Part shown: piece after piece, positions 14,258 to 23,299 of the stretch
How the letters are laid out: each line of letters starts with the position of its first letter
Position numbering within the stretch: the stretch's first letter is position 1
Assembly (NCBI GenBank): GCA_017442185.1
Contig: JAFSAT010000033.1
Coordinates: 1 to 33,001 of the forward strand
From: Bacteroidaceae bacterium
GTDB lineage: Bacteria > Bacteroidota > Bacteroidia > Bacteroidales > Bacteroidaceae
Length of the DNA: 33,001 nucleotides
Direction of reading: 5' to 3'
Notes under the pieces: model-generated
Seen by the model: the letters and a program-made list of their open reading frames with translations, nothing else
Databases searched by the model: none
Told to the model about the DNA's origin: nothing
Position numbers and translations under genes: made by a program

Positions 14258-15553
14258 TTATTCGTCTCTTAGAGCGTCGGCCGGATTAATTTGTGCAGCC
14301 CTGTGTGCCGGAATATATGTTCCCACGAGGGATGTTATCAACATAATTATGAGTGTCACTATTGAAACAATCAAAATATGTCGGTCGAGGTTATTTTGCC
14401 AATATTGTGGGTCGGGGCTTATAAAATTGGTGATTCTGAGTGTACTTGTGTATACTCCGTTTGCAATTGCATTGTGCAGAATAAAGGGCATCGAGCATAA
14501 GTAGCTTATGCCAACCAGCAGTGCGGCCTCGGTAAGATGTTGTCTTATGATATTGCTGCGCTTGGCTCCTATGCTGCACATCAGGCCTATTTCGCCGCTG
14601 CGCGATTGACAACGTACCCAGAATGTTCCCAACATTCCAAGGAAAACGCACAACAGTGCAAAGCCGGCAAGTATGAACTTAAGGCGCATTTCGCTATACA
14701 CTCCGCTTGATTCGTTGTAAATATCGTTCATCTCCTCTAACGATATGAATTGGTTTACATAATTGTTGTTGAATGTGAGCGTGGGTACAACCTCGTTGCG
14801 GAAGCGCTCTTCAAAGGCTTCGGGGTCTACTTCCTTTTTCAACTTTATAATGTAGATAAGATGTTTCCAATCGAACTGTAGCAGGTGCCCTGCTATTGTA
14901 AGCGGATAGGGCTGGAGAAAGTCATTTTGTTTGACGTTATATGCAACACCGGCAATTTTGTTCTCGGCTCCGCTGCCGTCGATTATTTTTTTACCAACGA
15001 CATCGGTTGTGCCAAACATTGTTTTGGCAAGATTCTCGGTTATTATAATTCCGTTGTTGTAAATCTCGGGTTTGAAATAATCGCCTGTGCGTATGTCGCG
15101 CACTCCGAGAGTTTTGAACGGGTCGCTGCCATGATCCATAAAATAATGATAATGTTGGCAATGAGTATAATTCTCCGAGGCGTATTGCGTTGAGTCGCTA
15201 TACATGGTCATTCCGTTGAATCCACCTGAACCGGGTATGCTCGTAGCCTCACCCATTGTGAACGACTCTACCTCGGGGAGGTCGCGCAGTGTAAACACCA
15301 CGTGCTCCCAATCGCCGTTATAGTCTATTCTTTCCGTCGGAGTATATTTGCCGTGGCCATCCTCGTATCTGTCAAATATTATCATGTATCGTTTTTCACT
15401 CTCGTATCCGCGCGGAATAAGATAGTTGCCGATGAGTATACACACGGGGTCGAGCATTGTCCACAGAAAGAATCCTGTTATTACAAGCTCAAGGAATATC
15501 CAACCGTTCATTCGACGTTGGTTCCACATTTGTTTTAGAATTATCTTTATCAT
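14258..15553 (-). CDS. FtsX/MacB-type ABC permease (second of pair)
   Basis: Inner-membrane permease of about 431 residues started at 15553 (MIKIILKQMWNQRRMNGWIF). The frame extends upstream to 15622 but would then overlap the preceding permease gene. Four membrane segments are visible: one near residues 20-42, then a large periplasmic MacB_PCD domain, then three in the C-terminal FtsX domain, with SGEIGLMCSIGAKRSNIIRQ between the first and second of those. The end LVGTYIPAHRAAQINPADAL is the family coupling segment. It probably forms a heterodimer with the permease encoded 20 bases upstream. Confidence 0.9.
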   Translation of the reverse strand: MIKIILKQMWNQRRMNGWIFLELVITGFFLWTMLDPVCILIGNYLIPRGYESEKRYMIIFDRYEDGHGKYTPTERIDYNGDWEHVVFTLRDLPEVESFTMGEATSIPGSGGFNGMTMYSDSTQYASENYTHCQHYHYFMDHGSDPFKTLGVRDIRTGDYFKPEIYNNGIIITENLAKTMFGTTDVVGKKIIDGSGAENKIAGVAYNVKQNDFLQPYPLTIAGHLLQFDWKHLIYIIKLKKEVDPEAFEERFRNEVVPTLTFNNNYVNQFISLEEMNDIYNESSGVYSEMRLKFILAGFALLCVFLGMLGTFWVRCQSRSGEIGLMCSIGAKRSNIIRQHLTEAALLVGISYLCSMPFILHNAIANGVYTSTLRITNFISPDPQYWQNNLDRHILIVSIVTLIIMLITSLVGTYIPAHRAAQINPADALRDE

Positions 15554-15573
15554 GTTTGTGGCTTTATTGGGGG

Positions 15574-16860
15574 TTATCTTTTTGCGTTTATTGATTGTAT
15601 TATGGGGGTGCGCAGCGCCCAAAGGGTGGGTATGAGTGCCGAAATGACATTAAGTATAAGGCACAAGGTAAGCGCGCCGACGAATATGTATGGGTTGAAG
15701 AGCATCTCGGTCGATAGTGAGGTTTCGATTCTCTCTCCGCTATATATGTACCAGCTGTATTCGTTTGTGCCGAAGAGGGTCATAATCCAATTGCTCGATG
15801 TTATTACTGCAATGTACGACAGTATAAGTCCCACAAGACCGCCTATTCCTGTGAGCAGAAGATTCTCCCATAGCACTTGCGAAACAAGTTTGCTGTTTGT
15901 GGCACCGTAGGCTTTTCGCACGCCTATCTCGCTGCGGCGGCTGTCCATGCGCGACGACAGCATGCCGCTCAGGTTGAGTGCCGGAATAATGAGCAGTGCC
16001 AGCAGTATCACTATAATATCTTTCAGGGGGGCGCTTTCGTTGTCGGTTATGATGTTAGAGAGTCCTGTCTCCCACTGAGGGATTGTCCTGTTTGTGTGAT
16101 TGAATGTTATTTTAAAATCGCTCTGAGAATTGTTGAAGCGGTGCACAAAGGCCTCAAATTCCATGCTTAGCGAGTCGGGATTATCGGTGAGCATATACAC
16201 CCTGTTATTGCCGCGGAAACTGTTGGCGTTGGTGTATGTGTCTACGCCTTGTTGCTCTAAGGGAATCCACACCTCGGAGTATGTGTCGGGAGTGGCGGCC
16301 GAAACATCCCGTACCACGCCGGATATACTGAATTTGTTGCCGTTCAGCAATATGCTCTTTCCCACAATGTCGATAGATGCAAACAGTCGTTTGGCAAGGC
16401 TTTCGCTTATTATGGCCATTCGGCGTCGGGCAAGCACATCTTCCTGTGTAAAGGCGTTTCCCTTTATAAAGTCAAAGGTGAATATTTTCCAGAATCCGCC
16501 GTCTACCGGCATACATGGTACTTTAGCGCTGATGTTGTCTGTCTGTACGCTTGCTTCAACGTTCACTAATCGTCCTATTTTTGTGCCTATGGCTTTTGCG
16601 TGTTTGAGCTTGGGAAATTCGTGCTTCACCCAATAGTAGCCAATGTATCCCGAGTGATTGTTGTTGATGTCGATATATCCTACGACAGCTGTGTTTGCTC
16701 TGTTGTACTCGGGATAGATAGGTGCGATTTTTACATAGAAGATTATGAACAGTGTCATAATGAGTGCGATGCTCAATCCCGTTCCGGCAATATAAATGCT
16801 CGAAAAGAGCTTGTGTTGCCGAAGCATCGTCCATGCTTGTTTTAAATAGGTCTTAATCAT
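15574..16860 (-). CDS. FtsX/MacB-type ABC permease (first of pair)
   Basis: Inner-membrane permease of 428 residues. There is one N-terminal membrane segment (about 22-44), a periplasmic MacB_PCD-like domain with RRMAIISESLAKRLFASIDIVGK, and a C-terminal FtsX domain with three segments and the motif RRSEIGVRKAYGATNSKLVSQ. The protein ends with PIIQSINAKR. Such MacB-like proteins do not move substrate through the membrane but drive periplasmic substrates into TolC. It starts 21 bases after the hlyD stop and belongs to the sigma-54-controlled block. Confidence 0.92.
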   Translation of the reverse strand: MIKTYLKQAWTMLRQHKLFSSIYIAGTGLSIALIMTLFIIFYVKIAPIYPEYNRANTAVVGYIDINNNHSGYIGYYWVKHEFPKLKHAKAIGTKIGRLVNVEASVQTDNISAKVPCMPVDGGFWKIFTFDFIKGNAFTQEDVLARRRMAIISESLAKRLFASIDIVGKSILLNGNKFSISGVVRDVSAATPDTYSEVWIPLEQQGVDTYTNANSFRGNNRVYMLTDNPDSLSMEFEAFVHRFNNSQSDFKITFNHTNRTIPQWETGLSNIITDNESAPLKDIIVILLALLIIPALNLSGMLSSRMDSRRSEIGVRKAYGATNSKLVSQVLWENLLLTGIGGLVGLILSYIAVITSSNWIMTLFGTNEYSWYIYSGERIETSLSTEMLFNPYIFVGALTLCLILNVISALIPTLWALRTPIIQSINAKR

Positions 16861-16881
16861 ATTGTTATTTTTTTATAAGGT

Positions 16882-18129
16882 TTATTCCACTTGAATATTA
16901 TCGTGTCTCATGTAGGCGCTCATGTCGCTCACCACCACTCGGTCGCCGGGTGCAAGGCCGTTTATTACCTCTACGTATTCATAATTGCCGGCTCCCAAGC
17001 GCACTTTGCGCTTTTCGAGTGTGTCGTCGTTGGTGAGTACGAACATCTCATACTCTCCATCGCCTATGTAATATGTGCCGTTGTCTATGAGCACTACATC
17101 TTCTTTTGATGATATATCTATGTATACATCTCCTTTTACTCCCGAGCGCAGGCGTGGGTGATTATCCTCGACAAGTTGTATGCTGAATGCCATTGCTCCG
17201 TCTTTTGATTGTGGGGTGAGGGCGCTCATTGTGCCATGCAGAGTGTCTTTTCCCACTATGATGGTGGCTTTTTGTCCTATGGCTACTCTGTCGCTGTAAT
17301 AATCGGTAATGTAGCCGTCGACGCGATAGTGGCTGAGGTCTGACACTGTGGCCACCTGCATGCCGCTGCTCACCTGTGCACCCACTTGGGTGTTTATGTA
17401 GGTGAGCACGCCTTTGCGAGGTGACAGCAATTGTGCCTGTTGCAGTGTGATGCGCGACTCTTCGAGGCTTTTGTGGAAGATGTCAAGTTCCAACTGTTTA
17501 ACCTTGAGGTCGGCCTCGCGTACCATCTTCTCGTTGTTATATTGATGGCGCAGCTGTTTGAGCCTTAGCACTCCTGTGTTGTAGGCAAGCTCGGCCTGAC
17601 GAACTTTGTCGGTGGTTCCCGAGCCTATGCTGTCTAAGTAGCGCTCGTTGCGCAGTTCCACCTGCATGCGGCTCACCTCCATGCTGCTTATCTCGATGTT
17701 CATTTCGAGATTGCTGAGGCTTGTGGCGTTGTTTGCCTTTAACTGTTCCAGTTGGTAGCGTTTCATCTTCTCCTCGTCGAGCATCTTGCGGTATTGTGTC
17801 TCCACCTGTTGAAGGTCGAGCTTCAATAGCGGGGTGCCTATGTCCACGCTGTCGCCCTCGCGTCGGTATACCTCTAAAATGCGGCTGGATATGGGGCTGT
17901 TTATTATCTCCTCTATTGATGGTACCATTGCTCCCGATGCTGTCACTGTTACGGAGATTGTGCCGCGGTGGGCTGTGGAGATTTTCAGAAGATTTGCCTC
18001 TATGCTTGTGCGCATTGCGTTTATGGCTGCAAAGGCTGCCACTGCTGCTACAATTATCACTGCTGCTGCTTGCAACAGTTTCTTGCGCAGCTTCTCTTGT
18101 CTCTCTTTATTAGAAATTTTTCTGTCCAT
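16882..18129 (-). CDS. HlyD/AcrA-family periplasmic adaptor (second copy)
   Basis: First gene of the second efflux operon, 415 residues from the ATG at 18129 (MDRKISNKERQEKLRKK). The frame is open to 18177, but those upstream ATGs lie in or before the sigma-54 promoter, which predicts transcription starting near 18150. Only the 18129 start is therefore compatible. The protein has one membrane anchor (about 18-37), a first lipoyl half with YRREGDSVDIGTPLLKL, a long coiled coil (about 115-235), the second half, and a barrel and proximal domain ending GLAPGDRVVVSDMS. The expected partner permeases, ATPase and TolC follow directly. Confidence 0.92.
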   Translation of the reverse strand: MDRKISNKERQEKLRKKLLQAAAVIIVAAVAAFAAINAMRTSIEANLLKISTAHRGTISVTVTASGAMVPSIEEIINSPISSRILEVYRREGDSVDIGTPLLKLDLQQVETQYRKMLDEEKMKRYQLEQLKANNATSLSNLEMNIEISSMEVSRMQVELRNERYLDSIGSGTTDKVRQAELAYNTGVLRLKQLRHQYNNEKMVREADLKVKQLELDIFHKSLEESRITLQQAQLLSPRKGVLTYINTQVGAQVSSGMQVATVSDLSHYRVDGYITDYYSDRVAIGQKATIIVGKDTLHGTMSALTPQSKDGAMAFSIQLVEDNHPRLRSGVKGDVYIDISSKEDVVLIDNGTYYIGDGEYEMFVLTNDDTLEKRKVRLGAGNYEYVEVINGLAPGDRVVVSDMSAYMRHDNIQVE

Positions 18130-18160
18130 TAGTGTTGATATATGTTTCTGCATATTATAT

Positions 18161-18177
18161 AGCAAATATCGTGCCAA
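18161..18177 (-). promoter_or_regulatory. Sigma-54 (RpoN) promoter of the second efflux operon
   Basis: On the minus strand TTGGCACG-ATAT-TTGCT matches the consensus YTGGCACG-N4-TTGCW at every position. The invariant GG (18175-18174) and GC (18163-18162) are correctly spaced for -24/-12. The predicted start is near 18150, leaving a 5' leader of about 20 bases before hlyD. The sigma-54 activator encoded at the far end of the same gene block is the obvious candidate regulator. Confidence 0.88.
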
Positions 18178-18212
18178 GAGTGTAAAGTGTTGATAATCAA
18201 TAGATGGTTAAA

Positions 18213-18242
18213 CGCGATGTGTCCGTTTGCGGACACATCGCG
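18213..18242. promoter_or_regulatory. Candidate enhancer (upstream activator site) for the sigma-54 promoter
   Basis: CGCGATGTGTCCG (18213-18225) and CGGACACATCGCG (18230-18242) form a perfect 13-bp inverted repeat with a TTTG spacer. It lies about 63-92 bases upstream of the predicted start, the usual distance for a dimeric NtrC-type site. There is no T-run to make it a terminator. Binding by the linked regulator is inferred. Confidence 0.65.
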
Positions 18243-18287
18243 TACAGTGGTGGACAAAAATTGTTTAAAAAAGGGAGCCGGATTCTC

Positions 18288-18323
18288 AGAAGCTGTTTAA
18301 ATCTCCAATAAATCTTTTCTTAA
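18288..18323 (+). repeat. Extended dispersed repeat copy
   Basis: AGAAGCTGTTTAAATCT followed by a TA-rich tail matches 6215-6250 over 36 bases with five differences. With the inverted copy at 18380-18396 it bounds a 109-base unit. Confidence 0.7.
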
Positions 18324-18379
18324 TAGAAACTGTCTGGTTTGTTTCGCCATTTTTGAATATAAAAAAAATTTGGTGATAT

Positions 18380-18396
18380 AAATTTAAGCAGTTTCT
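18380..18396 (-). repeat. Dispersed repeat copy (inverted)
   Basis: AAATTTAAGCAGTTTCT is the core on the minus strand with two changes. It faces the copy at 18288 and lies about 45 bases downstream of the tatD-like stop. Confidence 0.6.
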
Positions 18397-18439
18397 CGGT
18401 TTGTGATTTTATTATGTAAAATAAGATTTATTCGGGCAG

Positions 18440-19069
18440 TTATGGTATAAGGCCCGACGTTTTGCAGTTCTCTTTGACGGCCTTGGCAAGCTCTTCTGTT
18501 GATATATCTTTTGCTGCTGCTATATTATGATAAATGTTGCGCAGGGGAACTTGGCTCTCGTCGCTCTCGACAAACAGCCTGTGCAGCGGTGTGCAGGCTG
18601 CGGCACTCTTGTTGAATTTCTCTCCGAATGAAAGATAGAGGCCTGCTGCTATCAGCTGTTGCGCTTGTGTCTCTTTTCCGCGGAAGCCGTGTATTATCCA
18701 CGGTTGCGAGTGGCGGTGTTCTTTCAGGGCACGAAAAAGTTCGTCTGTCCCTTTTACCAAATGTATTATGAGTGGTTTTTTTGTCTCTTCGGATAGAGCA
18801 ATGTGCGCAGCAAAAATGGTGTGTTGCAATTCTACTGTTGCCGGAGATTTCAAGAGGTCGAATCCACATTCACCTATTGCAACGGCATTTTTTCGCTGTG
18901 CATATTCTCTTATTCTGGCAAACTGTATTTGCCATTCGTCATTTATGTACCAGGGGTGTATTCCTGTTGAGAATAGTCTGTTGTCTTGTGGCTCGGCGTC
19001 ACCCTTATCCTCTATGCTGATGTGTCCATCGTTGCGAGTGCGGTGGCAGTGTATGTCTGTCAGTTGCAT
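18440..19069 (-). CDS. TatD-family metal-dependent hydrolase
   Basis: Short TatD-like hydrolase of 209 residues from the ATG at 19069 (MQLTDIHCHRTRNDG). The open frame further upstream only overlaps yidD and rnpA and is not coding. Metal-binding landmarks are the N-terminal D-I-H-C-H, AIGECGFDLL with its glutamate, PLIIHLVKG, and FVESDESQVPLRN near the end. TIM-barrel family members act as 3'-5' DNA exonucleases or related phosphoesterases. It is shorter than the usual 260 residues, as is common for this Bacteroidales lineage. It is the last gene of the rnpA-yidD-tatD run, 11 bases after yidD. Confidence 0.85.
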   Translation of the reverse strand: MQLTDIHCHRTRNDGHISIEDKGDAEPQDNRLFSTGIHPWYINDEWQIQFARIREYAQRKNAVAIGECGFDLLKSPATVELQHTIFAAHIALSEETKKPLIIHLVKGTDELFRALKEHRHSQPWIIHGFRGKETQAQQLIAAGLYLSFGEKFNKSAAACTPLHRLFVESDESQVPLRNIYHNIAAAKDISTEELAKAVKENCKTSGLIP

Positions 19070-19080
19070 CTTTTTATTAT

Positions 19081-19302
19081 TTATGGAACAGGGTCGTAGC
19101 CCGAGCCGCCCCAGGGATGGCAGCGCAGCAGGCGTCTGACTGCAAGATATACTCCTTTTAACGGGCCGTGTTTGCTGATTGCTTCGATGGCATATTGTGA
19201 GCAGGTGGGGGTGAATCGGCAGGCGGGTGGCGTCATTGGTGATATGCAGTGCCGATAGAATTGTATTAGCAGGATGAGGATTTTTATTATATACTTCCGC
19301 AT
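19081..19302 (-). CDS. yidD: YidD, membrane protein insertion efficiency factor
   Basis: A 73-residue protein with an amphipathic N-terminus ([20 protein letters not shown]) and the invariant family core: [20 protein letters not shown], the cysteines at the CxxxPTC site, HGPLKG and the ending [12 protein letters not shown]. It assists YidC-dependent insertion of inner-membrane proteins. It overlaps the 3' end of rnpA by 16 bases, the usual neighbourhood of yidD. Confidence 0.95.
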   Translation of the reverse strand: MRKYIIKILILLIQFYRHCISPMTPPACRFTPTCSQYAIEAISKHGPLKGVYLAVRRLLRCHPWGGSGYDPVP

Positions 19303-19709
19303 GTCTTTTGCTCTTTTTCAATGATGCTTGCAAGCAATTTGGCCATTTTACGTTTAAGATACTCTGTGCCTGCCGGTTTGTTGTCTATGTAGAGTATGGC
19401 TATGGCAAGGTGTTTGCCTTGTGATTGAAGGTGCTCTATGAATGTGGGCTTATTGAGGCGATAGGCTTCGCGTATGCGGCGCTTCATCAGGTTGCGGTCT
19501 ACCGCGTGACGGAAACGACGCTTGGCAACACTCACCAAGATTGTTGCTGCCGGGTGCTCTTGCTGTTGTTGAGGAAGTGCAACGAAGATGGCACGCAACG
19601 GGAACACAGTGGCTGATGCTCCTTTTGCATAAAGGTGCTCTATGGTGGTTTTGCTTTTGAGATGCTCTTTCTTGGGAAAACTATATGTGCCTCTCTTCGT
19701 CATCATCAT
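19287..19709 (-). CDS. rnpA: Ribonuclease P protein component
   Basis: Protein subunit of RNase P, which matures the 5' ends of tRNAs, 140 residues. The family signature [16 protein letters not shown] (RNR motif) and the N-terminal [20 protein letters not shown] are clear. The true start may be Met1 or Met3 of MMMTKRG. It lies after a terminator that ends the hemD transcript and overlaps yidD. The rpmH gene often found upstream is not here; instead hemD and DUF4271 precede it. Confidence 0.95.
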   Translation of the reverse strand: MMMTKRGTYSFPKKEHLKSKTTIEHLYAKGASATVFPLRAIFVALPQQQQEHPAATILVSVAKRRFRHAVDRNLMKRRIREAYRLNKPTFIEHLQSQGKHLAIAILYIDNKPAGTEYLKRKMAKLLASIIEKEQKTCGSI

Positions 19710-19733
19710 CTTCTTCTTTGTTTGCGGAATATG

Positions 19734-19783
19734 AAAAAGAGGGTGGCAGTGAAACTTTGGTTCCTACTCGACCCACCCTCTTT
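19734..19783 (-). terminator. Terminator after hemD
   Basis: AAAGAGGGTGG (19736-19746) pairs perfectly with CCACCCTCTTT (19773-19783). Read on the minus strand the stem is followed by T residues. The 26-base loop is large. It separates the ahcY-to-hemD transcript from rnpA, and the plus-strand side also ends T-rich, so it may act both ways. Confidence 0.7.
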
Positions 19784-19807
19784 ATTTTTGAGTTATAGTG
19801 TTACTTG

Positions 19808-20551
19808 TTATGCGTTATGCTTAGACAGATACTCGTCAAGGGCGGCGGGCATGGATGCAGCCGTTGTTGTGGGTGCTTCAATGTCGAGTCTCAGGCCGGC
19901 TTCTCTTATGGCGTCGGCCGTAACTTTTCCGAAGCATGCTATCAGCTTGTCGCCTTGAACAAAGTCGGGGACATTCTTCTTGAGTGATTCTATGCCGTAG
20001 GGGCTGAAGAAAATGAGCATGTCGTAGGGCGTGATGAAGTCCGGCTCGAAGTCGTTGCTTACGGTGCGGTACATCTCTGCCTCGGAGTGTTGAATGCCAT
20101 GTGCGTTGAATATGCTGCAAAGGTCTTGATTCTGTGTGTTTGACATTGGCACAAAATAGCGCTCGTTTTTATGTTTGACAAACAACGGTTCAAGGTCTTT
20201 TATATGCCCGTTTCCGAAGAATACCTTGCGCTTGCGATATTGAACATACTTTTGTATGTATAATGAGATTGTTTCAGAAAGGCAGAAGTACTTCATGTCG
20301 TCGGGGATGGTTACTCTCAGTTCCTTACACAGTGTGAAGAAGTGATCTATCGCATGTCGCGAGAGGAATACTATTGCCGTATGTCCGGGGATGGATACCT
20401 TTTGCTGTCTGAACTCCTTAGCGGTAAGCCCTTCTACCTTGATGAAAGAACGGAAATCAAGTTGTACATTGTACTTCTTTTCTATATCGTAATAAGGAGA
20501 CTTCTCTGTCGCCGGCTTAGGTTGGGAAACCAGAATCTTATTTACTTTCAC
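19808..20551 (-). CDS. hemD: Uroporphyrinogen-III synthase
   Basis: A 247-residue two-lobed HemD-type protein that would cyclise hydroxymethylbilane with inversion of ring D. Visible features are KILVSQPKPATEKSPYYD at the start, TAIVFLSRHAIDHFF at the end of the first lobe, DMLIFFSPYGIESLKKN, and the ending KLIACFGKVTADAIREAGL followed by EAPTTTAASMPAAL. These are the conserved features of an otherwise very divergent family. The DUF4271 gene ends four bases upstream, a partnership typical of Bacteroidetes. Confidence 0.88.
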   Translation of the reverse strand: MKVNKILVSQPKPATEKSPYYDIEKKYNVQLDFRSFIKVEGLTAKEFRQQKVSIPGHTAIVFLSRHAIDHFFTLCKELRVTIPDDMKYFCLSETISLYIQKYVQYRKRKVFFGNGHIKDLEPLFVKHKNERYFVPMSNTQNQDLCSIFNAHGIQHSEAEMYRTVSNDFEPDFITPYDMLIFFSPYGIESLKKNVPDFVQGDKLIACFGKVTADAIREAGLRLDIEAPTTTAASMPAALDEYLSKHNA

Positions 20552-20555
20552 TGTC

Positions 20556-21251
20556 CTAAAAATTTATTATTTTGTAAAGGTTAGTTACATCAATTGTACG
20601 CCATATCAGGGCTAATGGCGCCAATTCAATTGCGCAAAGGTACAAAAAAATATCCAAAAAAAAGCAGTTATCCTTGAAAATGATGTTAAAACAGCGTGTA
20701 AATAGCATAGAGAGGTATATAATGCCCACTATTGCCATGTAAATGTAATAGATTATGTGTGGTGTGTGGGGTAGCAAAATCAGTGCCGCAGCTATGGGTA
20801 ACAGCATGAATCCTGTCAGTTGTATTGTAAAGAAATATGATTCTCTCCACTCCTTTGCCTGTTCCTTTGTGAAGAGTATTTTGTTAACAATATCATACAT
20901 GAATCGCTTTAACGGCAGATATAGCAGGAATATTACAGATAGGGTCAGAAGTTGTATGTGTGCAGAGGTTGTATCGTGCAGTCGCCCCATCTGTTTAAGG
21001 TAACCCATTGTTACAATCGACGAGTAAAATATTACCATTGCATAGAGTATGACATTGCCTAATCCTCCAATGTCAGTGCGAGTGTTGTAGGGGATTGCCT
21101 GTCCCGAGTAATAGAACATGTTTTTTATGCGCTCGGTAATGCTGCTGCCGTAGAATACCGAAACGTATGCTCCTCCCAAAAGGCTCAACACAAAGAGCAG
21201 CAACACAAGATTGTCGGTGCCTAAGGAGTATGGTATGGGTGCTCCTGTCAT
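20556..21251 (-). CDS. DUF4271 family integral membrane protein
   Basis: A 231-residue membrane protein from the ATG at 21251 (MTGAPIPYSLGTDN), which overlaps the end of the LOG-family gene by four bases. About six hydrophobic segments are visible, for example LVLLLFVLSLLGGAYVSVFY, HIQLLTLSVIFLLYLPL and IYYIYMAIVGIIYLSML. The conserved ending APLALIWRTIDVTNLYKI is typical of DUF4271. Function is unknown. Its constant place next to hemD in Bacteroidetes suggests a link to envelope or haem biology, which is unproven. Confidence 0.82.
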   Translation of the reverse strand: MTGAPIPYSLGTDNLVLLLFVLSLLGGAYVSVFYGSSITERIKNMFYYSGQAIPYNTRTDIGGLGNVILYAMVIFYSSIVTMGYLKQMGRLHDTTSAHIQLLTLSVIFLLYLPLKRFMYDIVNKILFTKEQAKEWRESYFFTIQLTGFMLLPIAAALILLPHTPHIIYYIYMAIVGIIYLSMLFTRCFNIIFKDNCFFLDIFLYLCAIELAPLALIWRTIDVTNLYKIINF

Positions 21252-21832
21252 AGTGCAGCGTATTTTCGTATCTCGGGGTTCCACTGCGGGGTGTTACGTA
21301 TCTGGTCGAGCGCCTCTTCGGGGGTGGCGGCCACGCTCCATATATTGCCATGTATTTTACCCATGAAGTGCTGCTCGATGGCTTTTTCCAGCTGTGCAAT
21401 CAGGTGGTCGTAATATCCGTTTATGTTGAGTATTACAATGGGGTTAAGATACAGGCCCAACTGTTTCCAGGTGATTATCTCGCACAACTCCTCCATTGTA
21501 CCGCATCCTCCCGGGAGGGCTATAACTGCATCGGACAATTCTGCCATCAGCTGTTTGCGGCTGTGCATGTCTTTTGTGATACGAAGTTCGGTGAGTCCTG
21601 TGTGATTCCATTTTTGCTCAACCATGAATTGCGGTATTACGCCTGTTGCTTTTCCGCCAGCGTCAAGAGTGCCATCTTCCACGGCTCGCATAAGGCCTTG
21701 GTTGCCGCCGCCGGTGACAAGGAGTATATCCTCGCGGGCGAGCAGCGCTCCAAGGTTGTATGCGGCATTGCTGTAGCAGTGCTCCACGCGACTGCTCGAT
21801 GCACAATAAACGCAAATGCTTTGTGGCGTCAT
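21248..21832 (-). CDS. LOG-family (TIGR00730) nucleotide 5'-monophosphate phosphoribohydrolase
   Basis: A 194-residue Rossmann-fold protein. It has SICVYCASSSRVEHCYSNAA, LVTGGGNQGLMRAV and the catalytic signature LPGGCGTMEELCEIITWKQL (PGGxGTxxE). LOG-family enzymes release bases from nucleoside or cytokinin riboside 5'-monophosphates; the bacterial substrates are usually ordinary nucleotides. It follows ahcY by seven bases, so it is probably translated from the same transcript. Confidence 0.9.
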   Translation of the reverse strand: MTPQSICVYCASSSRVEHCYSNAAYNLGALLAREDILLVTGGGNQGLMRAVEDGTLDAGGKATGVIPQFMVEQKWNHTGLTELRITKDMHSRKQLMAELSDAVIALPGGCGTMEELCEIITWKQLGLYLNPIVILNINGYYDHLIAQLEKAIEQHFMGKIHGNIWSVAATPEEALDQIRNTPQWNPEIRKYAAL

Positions 21833-21839
21833 ACGTTTG

Positions 21840-23261
21840 TCAATAGCGGTAGATGTCCGATTTATAGGGGCCTTCTACATTTACGCCAATATAGGCAGCC
21901 TGTTTGGGTGTGAGGGTTGTGAGCTTCACATTCAGGCGTCCCAAATGCAGGCGTGCAACCTCTTCGTCGAGGTGCTTGGGCAGACAGTATACTCCCGTTG
22001 CATACTCTTTTGTGAATAATTCTATCTGCGCCAATGTTTGATTGGTGAATGAATTGCTCATAACAAAAGAGGGGTGTCCGGTTGCACATCCAAGGTTTAC
22101 CAAACGACCGTCAGCCAACAGTATTATGCTGTGTCCGTCGGGGAAGAAGTAGCGGTCGACCTGCGGCTTTATGTTGAGGCAGCGAATGTCTTTGTAGTTT
22201 TTAAGTGCCTCAACCTGTATCTCATTATCAAAATGTCCTATGTTGCATACTATTGCTTGGTCGGGCATTTGTGCCATGTGTTCTATTGTTACAATGTCGA
22301 TGTTGCCGGTGCATGTCACAAATATATTGCCATATTTGCAAGCCTCGTCCATTGTCACAACTTCAAAGCCCTCCATTGCTGCTTGCAGTGCGCATATCGG
22401 GTCTATCTCGGTGACAAGTACGCGAGCACCGTATGAGCGCATGCTGTGTGCGCAACCTTTGCCCACATCGCCGTAGCCGCAAACAACGGCCACTTTTCCG
22501 GCTATCATCACGTCGGTGGCACGCTTTATTCCGTCGGCAAGAGATTCGCGGCAACCATACAGATTGTCGAATTTGCTCTTTGTCACCGAGTCGTTTACGT
22601 TGAAAGCGGGGAACAGCAATTCTTTATTTTCCATCATCTGATAGAGACGATGCACGCCGGTTGTTGTCTCTTCTGACACACCACGCACTTTTTCTGCCAC
22701 TTTGTGCCAATGGCGATTGTCGTGCTTCAGTACTTCGGCCAGCAGTTTCTTCAGCTCACGCTCATCCTCAGGGTCGCTATCGCTGTAGTTGAGAACCTCG
22801 GGATTATTCTCGGCTGCATAGCCCAGATGTATCATCAGTGTGGCGTCTCCGCCATCGTCTACTATTGTGTCGGGGCCTGAGCCATCCTCAAATGTGAGTG
22901 CCTGAAGTGTGCACCACCAATAATCGGCCAGATTCTCGCCTTTCCATGCAAATACGGGTATGCCGGCGTTTGCTATTGCGGCTGCTGCATGGTCTTGTGT
23001 GGAGTATATGTTACATGATACCCAACGTATCTCGGCGCCTAAATGTGCCAATGTCTCTATCAGCACGGCTGTTTGTATGGTCATGTGCAGCGAGCCCATG
23101 ATGCGTGCGCCTTTCAGTGGCTTTTGTTCTCCGTATTTTTCGCGCAACGCCATGAGGCCGGGCATTTCGTGCTCGGCCATCTCAATCTCCTTGCGTCCAA
23201 AGTCGGCAAGGTTTATGTCGGCAATCTTATATGCCTCCTTTGTGAACAGTTCTCTTGTCAT
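21840..23261 (-). CDS. ahcY: S-adenosylhomocysteine hydrolase
   Basis: A 473-residue enzyme that splits S-adenosylhomocysteine to adenosine and homocysteine in the methyl cycle. The start at 23261 ([20 protein letters not shown]) is chosen because the frame upstream runs through the promoter. Present are [15 protein letters not shown], the NAD-binding [45 protein letters not shown], and the C-terminal [10 protein letters not shown] that closes the partner subunit's NAD site. A consensus Bacteroidetes promoter lies 40 bases upstream. Confidence 0.97.
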   Translation of the reverse strand: MTRELFTKEAYKIADINLADFGRKEIEMAEHEMPGLMALREKYGEQKPLKGARIMGSLHMTIQTAVLIETLAHLGAEIRWVSCNIYSTQDHAAAAIANAGIPVFAWKGENLADYWWCTLQALTFEDGSGPDTIVDDGGDATLMIHLGYAAENNPEVLNYSDSDPEDERELKKLLAEVLKHDNRHWHKVAEKVRGVSEETTTGVHRLYQMMENKELLFPAFNVNDSVTKSKFDNLYGCRESLADGIKRATDVMIAGKVAVVCGYGDVGKGCAHSMRSYGARVLVTEIDPICALQAAMEGFEVVTMDEACKYGNIFVTCTGNIDIVTIEHMAQMPDQAIVCNIGHFDNEIQVEALKNYKDIRCLNIKPQVDRYFFPDGHSIILLADGRLVNLGCATGHPSFVMSNSFTNQTLAQIELFTKEYATGVYCLPKHLDEEVARLHLGRLNVKLTTLTPKQAAYIGVNVEGPYKSDIYRY

Positions 23262-23299
23262 TGTATTATATAATATTTGCTTGTTTCTTTTTCTGTGTG

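Noticed and set aside
18213-18242. Reading the 13-bp palindrome as a terminator of the rnpA-yidD-tatD transcript.
   Set aside because: There is no T-run on either side, and its distance from the sigma-54 promoter fits an activator site better.
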